Of a stretch of 64,000 nt of DNA, positions 18,235-26,430 are shown piece by piece. Origin of the DNA: Microvirga sp052114605 (GTDB lineage Bacteria > Pseudomonadota > Alphaproteobacteria > Rhizobiales > Beijerinckiaceae). The DNA lies in contig NZ_JBFRFB010000005.1 of assembly GCF_052114605.1 (NCBI RefSeq), positions 265,769-329,768 of the forward strand, in the 5' to 3' direction. The position numbers were made by a program, and so were the translations under genes. Below the pieces are notes generated by a model, which was not told the DNA's origin, did not search any database, and saw only the letters and a program-made list of their open reading frames with translations. Within the stretch, counting starts at the first letter, position 1. Every line of letters begins with the position of its first letter.

Positions 18235-18591
18235 TTACACACATCCCAACTCGACACAGTCTTCCACGCCCTCGGCGACACCACGCGGCGGAGCATGTTG
18301 CGAGAGCTTGCCGGTGGCGCGCGAACCGTGAGCCAGCTCGCGGAGCCCTTCGCGATCTCGCTGGCGGCGGCCTCCAAGCATATCAAAGCGCTGGAGCATG
18401 CCGGGCTGATCCGCCGCGAGATCCAGGGCCGCACCCATCTGTGCCACCTCGATCCAGGGCCGCTCGCCAGCGCCCATGAGTGGCTTGGCATCTACGAACG
18501 CTTCTGGACCGACCGTCTGGATGCCCTCGATCAACTCCTCCGTGAGGAGGATGCCCGCGAAACCCCACCTGCCAAAGGAGACGATTCATGA
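18226..18591 (+). CDS. ArsR-family (winged helix) transcriptional regulator
   Basis: A 121-residue ArsR-type repressor: LDTVFHALGDTTRRSMLREL, then the HTH at about 40-65 (TVSQLAEPFAISLAAASKHIKALEHAGLI) and the wing RREIQGRTHLCHL. No metal-binding CxC motif is present, so this is the non-metal subgroup paired with SRPBCC proteins. ATG 18226 sits at the predicted transcription start, with no ribosome-binding site, implying leaderless translation. An upstream in-frame ATG at 18202 would precede that start. It overlaps the SRPBCC gene by 4 nt. Confidence 0.88.
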   Translation: MVELHTSQLDTVFHALGDTTRRSMLRELAGGARTVSQLAEPFAISLAAASKHIKALEHAGLIRREIQGRTHLCHLDPGPLASAHEWLGIYERFWTDRLDALDQLLREEDARETPPAKGDDS

Positions 18592-19121
18592 ACGACCTCG
18601 CGACACTGGACCGCTACGGCACATTGACCGAACCCGCGACGCTCAAGATCCAGCGCATCCTGCCGGGTCCTGTCGAGCGGATCTGGGATTATCTGACCAA
18701 GAGCGACCTGCGCCGCCAATGGCTGGCCGCCGGCGAGATGGAATTGAAAGTGGGGGCGCCTTTCGAACTCGTCTGGCGCAACGACGAACTCTCCAACCCG
18801 CCCGGCCGCAGGCCCGACGGTTTCGCGGAAGAGCAGCGGATGGAGAGCCGCATCACCGAACTCGATCCGCCGCACAAAATCGGCTTCACCTGGGTCGGTA
18901 GCGGCGATGTGACCATCGAGCTGGAACCCTTGGGCACGAAGGTTCTGCTCACGATCATCCACCGCTGCCTGCCGGACCGCCAGACCCTACTGATGGTCAG
19001 CGCCGGATGGCATGCGCATCTCGATGCTCTCACTGCGCGCGCTTCGGGCCAGGACGTCGGCTTGTTCTGGGACGCCTGGCTCCGCCTGCGGGAGGAATAT
19101 GACCAACGGCTTCCTGGCTGA
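18588..19121 (+). CDS. SRPBCC (AHSA1-like) domain protein
   Basis: A 177-residue START/Bet v 1-fold protein. The family opening LKIQRILPGPVERIWDYLTKSDLRRQWL leads the domain, followed by strands such as GAPFELVWRND and KIGFTWVGSGDVTIELEP and a long C-terminal helix (MVSAGWHAHLDALTARA). These proteins bind a hydrophobic ligand in a central cavity; the ligand is unknown. ATGA overlap with the ArsR gene places it under the same operator. ArsR/SRPBCC pairs are common and usually respond to organic compounds. Confidence 0.87.
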   Translation: MNDLATLDRYGTLTEPATLKIQRILPGPVERIWDYLTKSDLRRQWLAAGEMELKVGAPFELVWRNDELSNPPGRRPDGFAEEQRMESRITELDPPHKIGFTWVGSGDVTIELEPLGTKVLLTIIHRCLPDRQTLLMVSAGWHAHLDALTARASGQDVGLFWDAWLRLREEYDQRLPG

Positions 19122-19150
19122 AGGTCTGTTTCGCAAAGCTCCCCCCTCTT

Positions 19151-19402
19151 TTCCCTCCCCCTTGCGGGGAGGGTCAGGGTGGGGGTGGTTTGACTGGGCG
19201 AGAGAAAAAACCAGATTACTTCCACGTCATCACCGGCATTGTGCCGGTGATCCCGATTGTGTCGAGCGCGGCGCTTTTCCCATCGGGATGGCCGACGCGA
19301 GGCGGCCATGACATCGTAGGACTGTTGTGCTGTCTGGATGGCGCGAAGCACTTTGACTTTCCGACCCCCGCCCTCGATCCCTCCTAGCAAGGGGGAGGGA
19401 AG
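19151..19402 (+). repeat. Composite intergenic repeat, copy 2 (252 bp)
   Basis: Same module order and direction as 15890-16140: TTCCCTCCCCCTTGCGGGGAGGG, an ATCACCGGC hairpin and an ATGGCC hairpin (19223-19314), the GTAGGACTGTTGTGCTGTCT block, then a CTAGCAAGGGGGAGGG end. The block from GTAGGACTG to CGACCCC differs from copy 1 at only a few positions. The two copies bracket hslU, hslV and the ArsR/SRPBCC pair as direct repeats. Confidence 0.85.
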
Positions 19403-19549
19403 CACTCACCAGGTCTGTCATAAGGCTTCTCATCCCTGCGGAGCCATCGGGGGAACGAAAACAGGACGCTTCCATGCATGACGAGCGGGTGGCCTTTTCC
19501 CGTGCATCTTGTTAGAACGCCCTCATCTCACTCTCCGCAAAGGACTTTC

Positions 19550-20140
19550 ATGATGCGCTCCGCGAGCGTCAGCCGCCGCACCGCCGAGACCGATGTGGCC
19601 GTGTCGATTGCCCTCGACGGCACCGGCAAGGCCGAGATCTCCACCGGGGTCGGCTTTCTGGACCATATGCTCGAACTCTTTGCCCGCCACGGTCTCTTCG
19701 ACCTGACCGTGAAGGTGACGGGCGACCTGCACGTGGACCAGCATCATACGACCGAGGATACGGGCATCGCTCTGGGTCAGGCTATCCTGAAGGCGCTTGG
19801 CGATAAAAAGGGCATCACCCGCTATGCGGACATCCATCTGCCGATGGATGAGACGCTGACGCGCGTTGCGCTGGACATTTCCGGCCGTCCCTTCCTCGTG
19901 TTCCGCACCTCCTTCCCGACGGAGAAGATCGGCGCTTTCGATACCGAGCTGGTGCGCGAGTTCTTCCAGGCCTTCGCCATCCAGGCGGGGCTGACGCTCC
20001 ATGTGGAAACCCTCTACGGGGAGAACAGCCACCACATCGCGGAAAGCTGCTATAAGGGATTGGCACGGGCCTTGCGTCAGGCGGTTGCGGTGGATCCGCG
20101 GGAAGAGGGACGCGTTCCCTCCACCAAGGGTACGCTCTAA
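19550..20140 (+). CDS. hisB: Imidazoleglycerol-phosphate dehydratase
   Basis: HisB catalyses the sixth step of histidine synthesis, dehydrating imidazole glycerol phosphate. The 196-residue monofunctional form has the metal-binding signatures FLDHMLELFARHG, HHTTEDTGIALGQA and ENSHHIAESCYKGLARALR. ATG 19550 has AAGGA upstream; an in-frame extension to 19478 adds no homologous sequence. It heads the his cluster after composite repeat copy 2, so the promoter must lie in the 150 nt upstream. Confidence 0.97.
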   Translation: MMRSASVSRRTAETDVAVSIALDGTGKAEISTGVGFLDHMLELFARHGLFDLTVKVTGDLHVDQHHTTEDTGIALGQAILKALGDKKGITRYADIHLPMDETLTRVALDISGRPFLVFRTSFPTEKIGAFDTELVREFFQAFAIQAGLTLHVETLYGENSHHIAESCYKGLARALRQAVAVDPREEGRVPSTKGTL

Positions 20141-20206
20141 TTTTAATGACGCCTGTCCGGACGGATTAAGTCTTCACCTCACCGGATGGCCTGAGGAAAC
20201 GACGCC

Positions 20207-20695
20207 ATGACCACGTTTACCCTGCACCTCCCGCGCGATGCGTGGCCGGGTGATCCCACCGCATTGGACGAAGCGGAACTCGTGAAGGATGCCTTCTCCT
20301 GGGGCGCGTTCTTCTTCACCTTCCTCTGGTTCTTCTTCCATCGCCTCTGGCTCGCCGGTTTGGGCGTCCTCGTGCTGGTCTTCGCTTTCGGCATGGCTCT
20401 GGAGCTGCTCGACGTTCATCCCGTCGCCGGCACCATTGCCGCGCTGCTGCTGCAGATCCTGATCGGCCTGGAGGCCAACAGCCTCCGCCGCTGGACGCTG
20501 GCGCGCCGTGGTTTCCCCATCGCCGATGTGGTCACCGCCGCCGACCGGGACGAAGCTGAGGCGAAGTCCTTCGCCCGCTGGCTTGAACAGCGTCCCGCCA
20601 CGGCACGTCCGCCGGTCTCGACATCCGTTCCCTCCACCCCGAGAAGGCTCGATCCCGTGATTGGCCTTTTTCCTGACGCGGAGCGCAGCCGGTGA
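20207..20695 (+). CDS. DUF2628 membrane protein
   Basis: A 162-residue protein matching DUF2628. After a soluble start (HLPRDAWPGDPTALDEAELV), the AFSWGAFFFTFLWFFFHRLW stretch and two more hydrophobic helices (about 49-68 and 74-90) follow, then a hydrophilic tail. Function is unknown. It lies between hisB and hisH, a placement seen in other Hyphomicrobiales, and its stop overlaps the GTG start of hisH, so it is cotranslated with the histidine genes although nothing ties it to that pathway. Confidence 0.85.
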   Translation: MTTFTLHLPRDAWPGDPTALDEAELVKDAFSWGAFFFTFLWFFFHRLWLAGLGVLVLVFAFGMALELLDVHPVAGTIAALLLQILIGLEANSLRRWTLARRGFPIADVVTAADRDEAEAKSFARWLEQRPATARPPVSTSVPSTPRRLDPVIGLFPDAERSR

Positions 20696-21342
20696 GCGTC
20701 GTCATCATCGATTACGGTTCGGGCAACCTGCACTCGGCCGCCAAGGCTTTTGAGCGCGCAAACCGCGAGGCTGGCCTCGACGGGATCATCTCTGTCACCT
20801 CCGACCCGAATCTCGTCGCCAAAGCCGAGCGGATCGTGCTGCCGGGTGTCGGCGCCTTCGCCGATTGCCGCCGCGGCCTCGATTCCGTGCCGGGCATGGT
20901 GGAGATACTGCAGCGGCGCGTGCATGAGGACAAACGTCCCTTCCTCGGCATCTGCGTGGGCATGCAACTCATGGCGACGCGCGGCCTCGAACACACCACG
21001 AGCTACGGCCTCGACTGGATTCATGGCGACGTGAAGCCGATCGCGCCGAGCGATCCCACACTCAAGATCCCGCATATGGGCTGGAACACCCTGACCCAGA
21101 ACCGCCCGCATGCCCTGCTCGAAGGCATTTCCACAGGCCCTGACGGGCTGCACGCCTATTTCGTGCATTCCTATGCGCTCTCGCCCACTGATGCATCGGA
21201 TGTCATCGCGACTGCCGATTACGGTGGGCCGGTCACGGCCATTGTTGGACGGGATAACATCGTCGGCACTCAATTTCATCCCGAGAAAAGCCAAGCGCTC
21301 GGCCTGAAGCTCATTGCGAATTTTTTAAGGTGGCAACCGTGA
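20692..21342 (+). CDS. hisH: Imidazole glycerol phosphate synthase, glutaminase subunit
   Basis: HisH releases ammonia from glutamine and passes it to HisF. The 216-residue class I glutamine amidotransferase has the nucleophile Cys88 in FLGICVGMQLM and the His196/Glu198 pair in QFHPEKSQ. The start is GTG at 20692, overlapping the DUF2628 stop. The stop overlaps the hisA start. HisH and HisF form a heterodimer and are separated here only by hisA. Confidence 0.97.
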   Translation: MSVVIIDYGSGNLHSAAKAFERANREAGLDGIISVTSDPNLVAKAERIVLPGVGAFADCRRGLDSVPGMVEILQRRVHEDKRPFLGICVGMQLMATRGLEHTTSYGLDWIHGDVKPIAPSDPTLKIPHMGWNTLTQNRPHALLEGISTGPDGLHAYFVHSYALSPTDASDVIATADYGGPVTAIVGRDNIVGTQFHPEKSQALGLKLIANFLRWQP

Positions 21343-22082
21343 TTCTTTATCCCGCAATCGATTTGAAGGAAGGCCGCTGCGTTCGCCTCATTCAAGGCGA
21401 CATGGATCAGGCGACCGTGTTCAGCGACGACCCCGCCGACCAGGCCGCGACCTTCGAGGCGCAAGGCTTCGAATGGCTGCACGTAGTCGATCTCGACGGG
21501 GCTTTCGCGGGCAAGCCGATGAATGCTTCCGCCGTGGAAGACATCCTCAAGCGCGTAAAAATTCCCGTTCAGCTCGGCGGCGGCATCCGCGACATGAAGA
21601 CCGTCGAGGGCTGGCTCGCCAAGGGCGTATCCCGCGTCATCATCGGCACCGCCGCCGTGCGCGATCCCGCCTTCGTGCGCGAGGCCGCGCGCCTCCATCC
21701 GGGCAAGATCGCGGTGGGCATCGATGCCAAGGACGGGCTCGTGGCGGTCGAAGGCTGGGCTCAGACCTCGACCTTGTCTGCGGAAGAACTCGGCCGCCGG
21801 TTCGAGGATGCTGGCGTCGCCGCGATCATCTACACGGACATTGCCCGCGACGGCATTCTCAAAGGCCTCAACTTCCCGATGACGCTGGGCCTTGCCCGCG
21901 CGGTTTCGATCCCGGTGATTGCCTCGGGCGGCCTCGCCTCCATGGCCGATATCGAGCGTTTGACGGAAGCCGATTGCGCCGCGCTCAACGGCGCCATTTC
22001 GGGACGTGCGCTCTACGACGGACGCATCGACCCGGATCAGGCGCTGGCGCTGCTGCGCTCAGTGCGCAAGGAACCTGCCTGA
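21339..22082 (+). CDS. hisA: Phosphoribosylformimino-5-aminoimidazole carboxamide ribotide isomerase (HisA)
   Basis: HisA performs the Amadori rearrangement of ProFAR to PRFAR. The 247-residue TIM barrel begins MILYPAIDLKEGRCVRL, with general base Asp8, and has VIIGTAAVRDP and IYTDIARDGILKG, which supplies the second catalytic aspartate. GTG 21339 is chosen over GTG 21330: it gives the family start, has AAGGTGG upstream, and forms a GTGA overlap with the hisH stop. The stop shares one base with the hisF start. Confidence 0.96.
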   Translation: MILYPAIDLKEGRCVRLIQGDMDQATVFSDDPADQAATFEAQGFEWLHVVDLDGAFAGKPMNASAVEDILKRVKIPVQLGGGIRDMKTVEGWLAKGVSRVIIGTAAVRDPAFVREAARLHPGKIAVGIDAKDGLVAVEGWAQTSTLSAEELGRRFEDAGVAAIIYTDIARDGILKGLNFPMTLGLARAVSIPVIASGGLASMADIERLTEADCAALNGAISGRALYDGRIDPDQALALLRSVRKEPA

Positions 22083-22864
22083 TGTTAAAAGTTCGCCTCA
22101 TTCCATGTCTCGATGTCAAGGACGGGCGCGTCGTGAAAGGCGTGCAATTCGTCGATCTCGTCGATGCGGGCGATCCGGTGGAAGCCGCGAAAGCTTATGA
22201 CGCGGCGGGTGCGGACGAACTCTGCTTCCTCGATATCACCGCGAGCCATGAGGCACGCGGCATCCTGCTCGATGTGGTGCAGCGCACGGCCGAAGCCTGC
22301 TTTATGCCGCTCACCGTGGGCGGCGGCGTTCGCACGGTGGAGGATATCCGCAAGCTTCTGCTCGCAGGTGCCGACAAGGTGTCGATCAACACCGCAGCTG
22401 TGAACAACCCGGAATTCGTGCGCGAGGCTTCGGAAAAATTCGGCAACCAATGCATCGTCGTCGCCATCGATGCGAAGAAGGTTTCCGGTGAAGGCGAAGA
22501 CGCGCGTTGGGAAATCTTCACCCATGGCGGCCGTAACGCCACCGGCATCGATGCCATCGCCTTCGCCAAGCAGGTGGCGGAGCTCGGCGCGGGTGAACTC
22601 CTCGTCACCTCGATGGATCGCGACGGCACCAAGGGCGGCTATGACCTCGCGCTCGTGCGCGCCATCGCGGACGCGGTCTCCGTGCCCGTCATCGCCTCCG
22701 GCGGCGTCGGCAATCTCGATCACCTCGTCGATGGTGTCGAAAAAGGCCATGCCAGCGCCGTGCTCGCGGCCTCGATCTTCCATTTCGGCACGCATACGAT
22801 TTCGGAAGCCAAGGGCTACATGGCCGAGAAGGGTCTGAAGATGCGGTTGGATGCCGTTCAATAA
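22082..22864 (+). CDS. hisF: Imidazole glycerol phosphate synthase, cyclase subunit
   Basis: HisF joins PRFAR with ammonia from HisH to give imidazole glycerol phosphate and AICAR. The 260-residue TIM barrel starts MLKVRLIPCLDVKDGRVVKG with catalytic Asp11. It contains PLTVGGGVRTVEDIRKLL, the Asp130 region CIVVAIDAKKV and the C-terminal VPVIASGGVGNLDHLVDG. TGATG overlap with hisA indicates tight coupling. The next gene is a low-GC unknown rather than hisE. Confidence 0.97.
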   Translation: MLKVRLIPCLDVKDGRVVKGVQFVDLVDAGDPVEAAKAYDAAGADELCFLDITASHEARGILLDVVQRTAEACFMPLTVGGGVRTVEDIRKLLLAGADKVSINTAAVNNPEFVREASEKFGNQCIVVAIDAKKVSGEGEDARWEIFTHGGRNATGIDAIAFAKQVAELGAGELLVTSMDRDGTKGGYDLALVRAIADAVSVPVIASGGVGNLDHLVDGVEKGHASAVLAASIFHFGTHTISEAKGYMAEKGLKMRLDAVQ

Positions 22865-22870
22865 GCTGCA

Positions 22871-23374
22871 ATGACTTTGTCAAAAGAAAATGCTCAGGAG
22901 CTCAATGCGGATTTTTTGCGCTTGATAGAAGCCCAATTTCCACAATGGCTCGCCCATGTCCGCGCCTTTCACGATAAGGATGCCAATCAGGATTTTCTGG
23001 AACTCACCATTCCCGACGCCTCAGGGGTGGGAAATGAGCATCCGCTCGAAATTTCGACTTGGGGCCAGGAAATCACTGTTTCTTTTGGTGATTTCCATAT
23101 CCATTTTCCATGGTCGGAGGAGTATATTGAGGCTGCCGAAAGCAATCGGGTAGTGAACTACCTGCAAGCTATCCTCGATGAGAACATTATTATTGCATCC
23201 GTCTGGGCAGAGGGCAGAATGAAGCTGAGTTCGACAATCCTTTCTAATGAACTCACAAAATTTACTGATGTGCCCCCTGGCGATCATGAGTTACGCATTG
23301 CGTCATGGCGCGGCACTTATGACCGTAGACTTCCCGTCGATTGGCAGAGCTATTTGAAAGCATCCCATTCATGA
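22871..23374 (+). CDS. Unrecognised 167-residue protein in the his cluster
   Basis: I do not recognise this family. The protein is soluble, acidic and rich in aromatic residues (QFPQWLAHVRAFHD, ISTWGQEITVSFGDFHIHFPW), with no signal peptide or membrane segment. Its composition recalls small single-domain immunity proteins, but no signature supports that. It begins 6 nt after the hisF stop with no good ribosome-binding site. Its codons are clearly more AT-rich than the flanking his and map genes, suggesting recent arrival. Confidence 0.7.
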   Translation: MTLSKENAQELNADFLRLIEAQFPQWLAHVRAFHDKDANQDFLELTIPDASGVGNEHPLEISTWGQEITVSFGDFHIHFPWSEEYIEAAESNRVVNYLQAILDENIIIASVWAEGRMKLSSTILSNELTKFTDVPPGDHELRIASWRGTYDRRLPVDWQSYLKASHS

Positions 23375-23443
23375 CCCCTCCACCCTCGACGGCCTTGTCC
23401 GCATTGTCGCTGAGTACTCCACTGTAATCGGTAGTTTCAACAA

Positions 23444-24193
23444 ATGACGGTCTCCAACGAAGACGATCTCGCGAAGCTCCAGGAGATCGGCAGGATTGTC
23501 GCCAATACCCTTGAGGCCATGGCAGCAGTGCTTGAACCCGGCATGACGACGGCGGAACTCGACATGATCGGCCGCAGGCTCCTTGAGGAAGCCGGTGCTC
23601 GTTCCGGCCCGGAGCTTGTTTACGATTTTCCCGGCGCCACCTGCATCAGCGTGAACGAGCAGATCGCCCATGGCATTCCGGGATCGCGCCGGATCGAGGC
23701 GGGCGATCTCGTCAACATCGATATCTCGGCGGAAAAGAACGGGATCTATGCCGATACCGGCGCTTCCTTCGCGGTTCCGCCAGTCACGAATGCCACCAAG
23801 CGACTCTGCCAGGATGGCCGCCGCGCCATGTGGGTCGGCCTGCGTCAGGTCGGCGCCGACAAGCCGATTGCGGGCATCGGACAGGCCATCGGAAAGTTTG
23901 CCGAAAAGAACGGCTACACGCTGGTCCGCAACCTGGCGAGCCACGGCATCGGCCATTCCCTTCATGAGGAGCCGGGGGAAATCCCCACTTGGCCGGATCG
24001 CTCCGAGCGCCGGATCATGAATGAGGGCCTCGTCTTCACGGTGGAGCCCTTCCTGTCGGTGGGTGCGACTTTAGCGACGGATGGCGATGACGAATGGACA
24101 CTGCTCAGCGATCCGCGCGCGCCGACCGTCCAGTATGAGCATACGGTCGTCGCCACCCGTAACGGACCTCTTGTCGTAACCCTCCCGGGCTAG
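23444..24193 (+). CDS. map: Type I methionine aminopeptidase
   Basis: MetAP removes the initiator methionine from new proteins. In the 249-residue protein all five metal ligands are visible at the E. coli spacing: Asp93 (NIDIS), Asp104 (YADTG), His167 (SHGIGHSLHEEP), Glu201 (VEPFLS) and Glu232 (QYEHTVV). Substrate-side His76 lies in NEQIAHGIPG. It sits between the low-GC unknown and hisE, 8 nt upstream of hisE. Such a location hints that it may be a second MetAP copy, but its catalytic set is complete. Confidence 0.93.
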   Translation: MTVSNEDDLAKLQEIGRIVANTLEAMAAVLEPGMTTAELDMIGRRLLEEAGARSGPELVYDFPGATCISVNEQIAHGIPGSRRIEAGDLVNIDISAEKNGIYADTGASFAVPPVTNATKRLCQDGRRAMWVGLRQVGADKPIAGIGQAIGKFAEKNGYTLVRNLASHGIGHSLHEEPGEIPTWPDRSERRIMNEGLVFTVEPFLSVGATLATDGDDEWTLLSDPRAPTVQYEHTVVATRNGPLVVTLPG

Positions 24194-24201
24194 TTCAAAC
24201 C

Positions 24202-24522
24202 ATGACCTCCTTTACCCTCAATGACCTCGCCCGCATCGTCGCCGAGCGCGCGGCTGCGCCCGCCACCGAGTCCTATACGGCCAAGCTGATCAGCGGCGGG
24301 CCGGCCAAGGCGGCCAAGAAGCTCGGCGAAGAGGCGGTGGAGGCGGCCATCGCCGCCGTCCAGGGCGACCGGCAGAACCTGACGGCGGAAGCGGCGGACG
24401 TGCTGTATCATCTTTTGGTCGTGTTGCAGGGCGCGAGTATTCCGCTAAGTGAAGTCATGGCCGAACTGGAGCGCCGCACCGTACAATCGGGGCTCGCGGA
24501 GAAAGCCTCGCGCAAGCTTTGA
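24202..24522 (+). CDS. hisE: Phosphoribosyl-ATP pyrophosphatase
   Basis: HisE hydrolyses phosphoribosyl-ATP to phosphoribosyl-AMP in step two of histidine synthesis. The 106-residue all-helical MazG-like protein shows SYTAKLISGGPAKAAKKLGEEAVEAAIAA, with the metal-binding Glu residues of the EExxE type, and AEAADVLYHLLVVL with the EAxD element. It is separate from HisI, as in most alphaproteobacteria. It is followed 18 nt later by coaA. Confidence 0.96.
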   Translation: MTSFTLNDLARIVAERAAAPATESYTAKLISGGPAKAAKKLGEEAVEAAIAAVQGDRQNLTAEAADVLYHLLVVLQGASIPLSEVMAELERRTVQSGLAEKASRKL

Positions 24523-24540
24523 GACGAAAAGGCGGTTCGC

Positions 24541-25518
24541 ATGGACCAGCTCAACGTGTTGCAGAATCTGCCGGACGATGACGGCCTCTCCCCCTATCGC
24601 ACCTTCTCGCGCGATGAATGGGCGAAGCTGCGTGCCGATGCGCCGATGACGCTCACCGCCGACGAGGTGATGCAGCTGCAATCCCTCAACGATCCGATTT
24701 CGCTGGACGAGGTGGCCGCGATCTATCTGCCGCTGTCGCGCCTGCTCTCCCTCTATGTCGCCGCGACGCAGGGGCTGTTCAAGGCGACCCAGCGCTTCCT
24801 GCTGGCCGAGCAGGACGAAAAGGTGCCCTACATCATCGGCGTCGCCGGATCGGTGGCGGTAGGAAAATCCACCACTGCCCGCGTGCTGAAGGCGTTGCTT
24901 GCCCGCTGGCCCAACACGCCCAAGGTTGGCCTCGTCACCACGGACGGCTTCCTCCTGCCCAATGCCGAGCTGACGCGGCTCGGCCTGATGGAGCGCAAGG
25001 GCTTTCCAGAAAGCTACGATACCGGCGCATTGTTGCGCTTTCTCGCCGACATCAAGGCGGGCAAGCGCAACGTGAAGGCGCCGCTCTACTCCCACCTCGT
25101 CTATGACGTGGTGCCCGGGGAGGAAACCACGGTCGACCGGCCCGACATCCTCATCGTCGAGGGCCTCAACGTGCTCCAGCCCGCGCGCCTGCCGAAGGAT
25201 GGCGAGGCCATTCCATTCGTGTCGGATTTCTTCGATTTCTCCGTCTATATCGACGCGGAGGAGGAGGACCTGCACCGCTGGTACGTGAACCGCTTCCTGC
25301 GCCTGCGCCACACGGCCTTCCGCGATCCGCTCTCCTATTTCCGGCGCTATTCCGAACTCCCCGAAACGGACGCCATCGCCACCGCCGACGGCCTCTGGAA
25401 CCGGATCAACCTGGTGAACCTGCGCGACAACATCGTGCCCACCCGCCAGCGCGCGAGCCTGATCCTGAAAAAGGGCGCGAGCCACCGGATCGAGACGGTG
25501 GCGTTGAGAAGGCTATAG
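24541..25518 (+). CDS. coaA: Type I pantothenate kinase
   Basis: CoaA phosphorylates pantothenate, the committed step of coenzyme A synthesis. The 325-residue protein has the P-loop GVAGSVAVGKST at 100-111, then LVTTDGFLLPNAEL, GFPESYDTGALLRFL, APLYSHLVYDVVPGE and IVEGLNVLQ, all characteristic of the bacterial CoaA family regulated by CoA feedback. It ends the hisE-coaA run; hisE-coaA adjacency recurs in Hyphomicrobiales. Confidence 0.97.
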   Translation: MDQLNVLQNLPDDDGLSPYRTFSRDEWAKLRADAPMTLTADEVMQLQSLNDPISLDEVAAIYLPLSRLLSLYVAATQGLFKATQRFLLAEQDEKVPYIIGVAGSVAVGKSTTARVLKALLARWPNTPKVGLVTTDGFLLPNAELTRLGLMERKGFPESYDTGALLRFLADIKAGKRNVKAPLYSHLVYDVVPGEETTVDRPDILIVEGLNVLQPARLPKDGEAIPFVSDFFDFSVYIDAEEEDLHRWYVNRFLRLRHTAFRDPLSYFRRYSELPETDAIATADGLWNRINLVNLRDNIVPTRQRASLILKKGASHRIETVALRRL

Positions 25519-25527
25519 GAGCATTGG

Positions 25528-25986
25528 TTGGATACGACACGCGCAATCGAGATCAGGCCCGCTCGGAAGCGCGATTTGACCGAACTTCTCGTTCTCTACC
25601 GGCATCTCAATCGAGCCGATCCCGCTCTGGAGCCGGAAGCCGCCGAGAAGATTTGGGATAATCTTCTCGAAAGACCAGGCGTCACCATCCATGTTGCGGA
25701 ACTGGCGGGTCGGCTCGTCGGCAGCTGCACTTTGATTGTCGTGCCCAATCTCACCCGCAACGGTTGTCCTTACGCTTTGATCGAGAACGTCGTGACCCAT
25801 GAAGCTCATCGTGGCCTCGGCATCGGGCATGCGGTTCTCTCCAGTGCCATTGATCAAGCTTGGCGTGAGAACTGCTACAAGATCATGCTGATGACAGGCC
25901 GCAAGGACGAAGCGATCAACCGCTTTTATGAAAAGGCCGGTTTCAGCCGCGATGAGAAGACGGCGTTCACGCTCAGGCGCGACTGA
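25528..25986 (+). CDS. GNAT-family N-acetyltransferase
   Basis: A 152-residue GNAT protein: IRPARKRDLTELLVLYRHL at the start, the acetyl-CoA-binding loop in VVTHEAHRGLGIGHAVLSSAI, and the terminal NRFYEKAGFSRDEKTAF. GNAT enzymes move an acetyl group from acetyl-CoA to an amine; the acceptor is unknown. The start appears to be TTG at 25528 with TAGGAG 7 nt before it, immediately after coaA. The frame has no other start upstream. Confidence 0.82.
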   Translation: MDTTRAIEIRPARKRDLTELLVLYRHLNRADPALEPEAAEKIWDNLLERPGVTIHVAELAGRLVGSCTLIVVPNLTRNGCPYALIENVVTHEAHRGLGIGHAVLSSAIDQAWRENCYKIMLMTGRKDEAINRFYEKAGFSRDEKTAFTLRRD

Positions 25987-26022
25987 GCCGATACAGTAAG
26001 GCGAACGAGACTAAGGATCATC

Positions 26023-26385
26023 ATGGGCGTGAAGAGCGTGGCCAAAGGATTGCTGTTCCTGAACCTCATGGCCTTTGCTGCCACGGCAGCCATCGTCTGG
26101 CTTCTCGACTACAGGGCCATCACGGACATTCTCGATGCAGCCACTTATGCCGGGCTTGGAATGGGTGGCCTGGGTGCGATGATGTTCATCGGCTCGACTT
26201 CCCGTTCGAGCGCATCGACGGGGATGGCGGCCAGTGCAGCGGATCAGCCGAGCCGGATGATGGATGCGCTCTGGAGTGACAGGGCATTCGGTATTTCAAC
26301 AGGAGCCCTGTTTGTCTTGAGCGGCGTCAGCTGGACTGCCATGGCGTGGCTGCTCGCCGAAATCGCCTGGGCATATCAAGGCTGA
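26023..26385 (+). CDS. Small membrane protein of unknown function
   Basis: A 120-residue protein with three hydrophobic segments (about 8-27, 40-57 and 90-115), split by a Ser/Ala-rich hydrophilic stretch at 58-85. No family is recognised. AAGGATCATC precedes ATG 26023. It lies between the GNAT gene and the DUF202 gene on the same strand and shares no overlap with either, so an operon is possible but not shown. Confidence 0.7.
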   Translation: MGVKSVAKGLLFLNLMAFAATAAIVWLLDYRAITDILDAATYAGLGMGGLGAMMFIGSTSRSSASTGMAASAADQPSRMMDALWSDRAFGISTGALFVLSGVSWTAMAWLLAEIAWAYQG

Positions 26386-26430
26386 CCTTTTTCACAACCT
26401 TGAGCGTTGTGCCTCTATCAAGGAGGCCGC

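Noticed and set aside
22871..23374. Insertion sequence or phage remnant in the his cluster
   Set aside because: No transposase, terminal inverted repeats or target duplication is visible; only the base composition differs.
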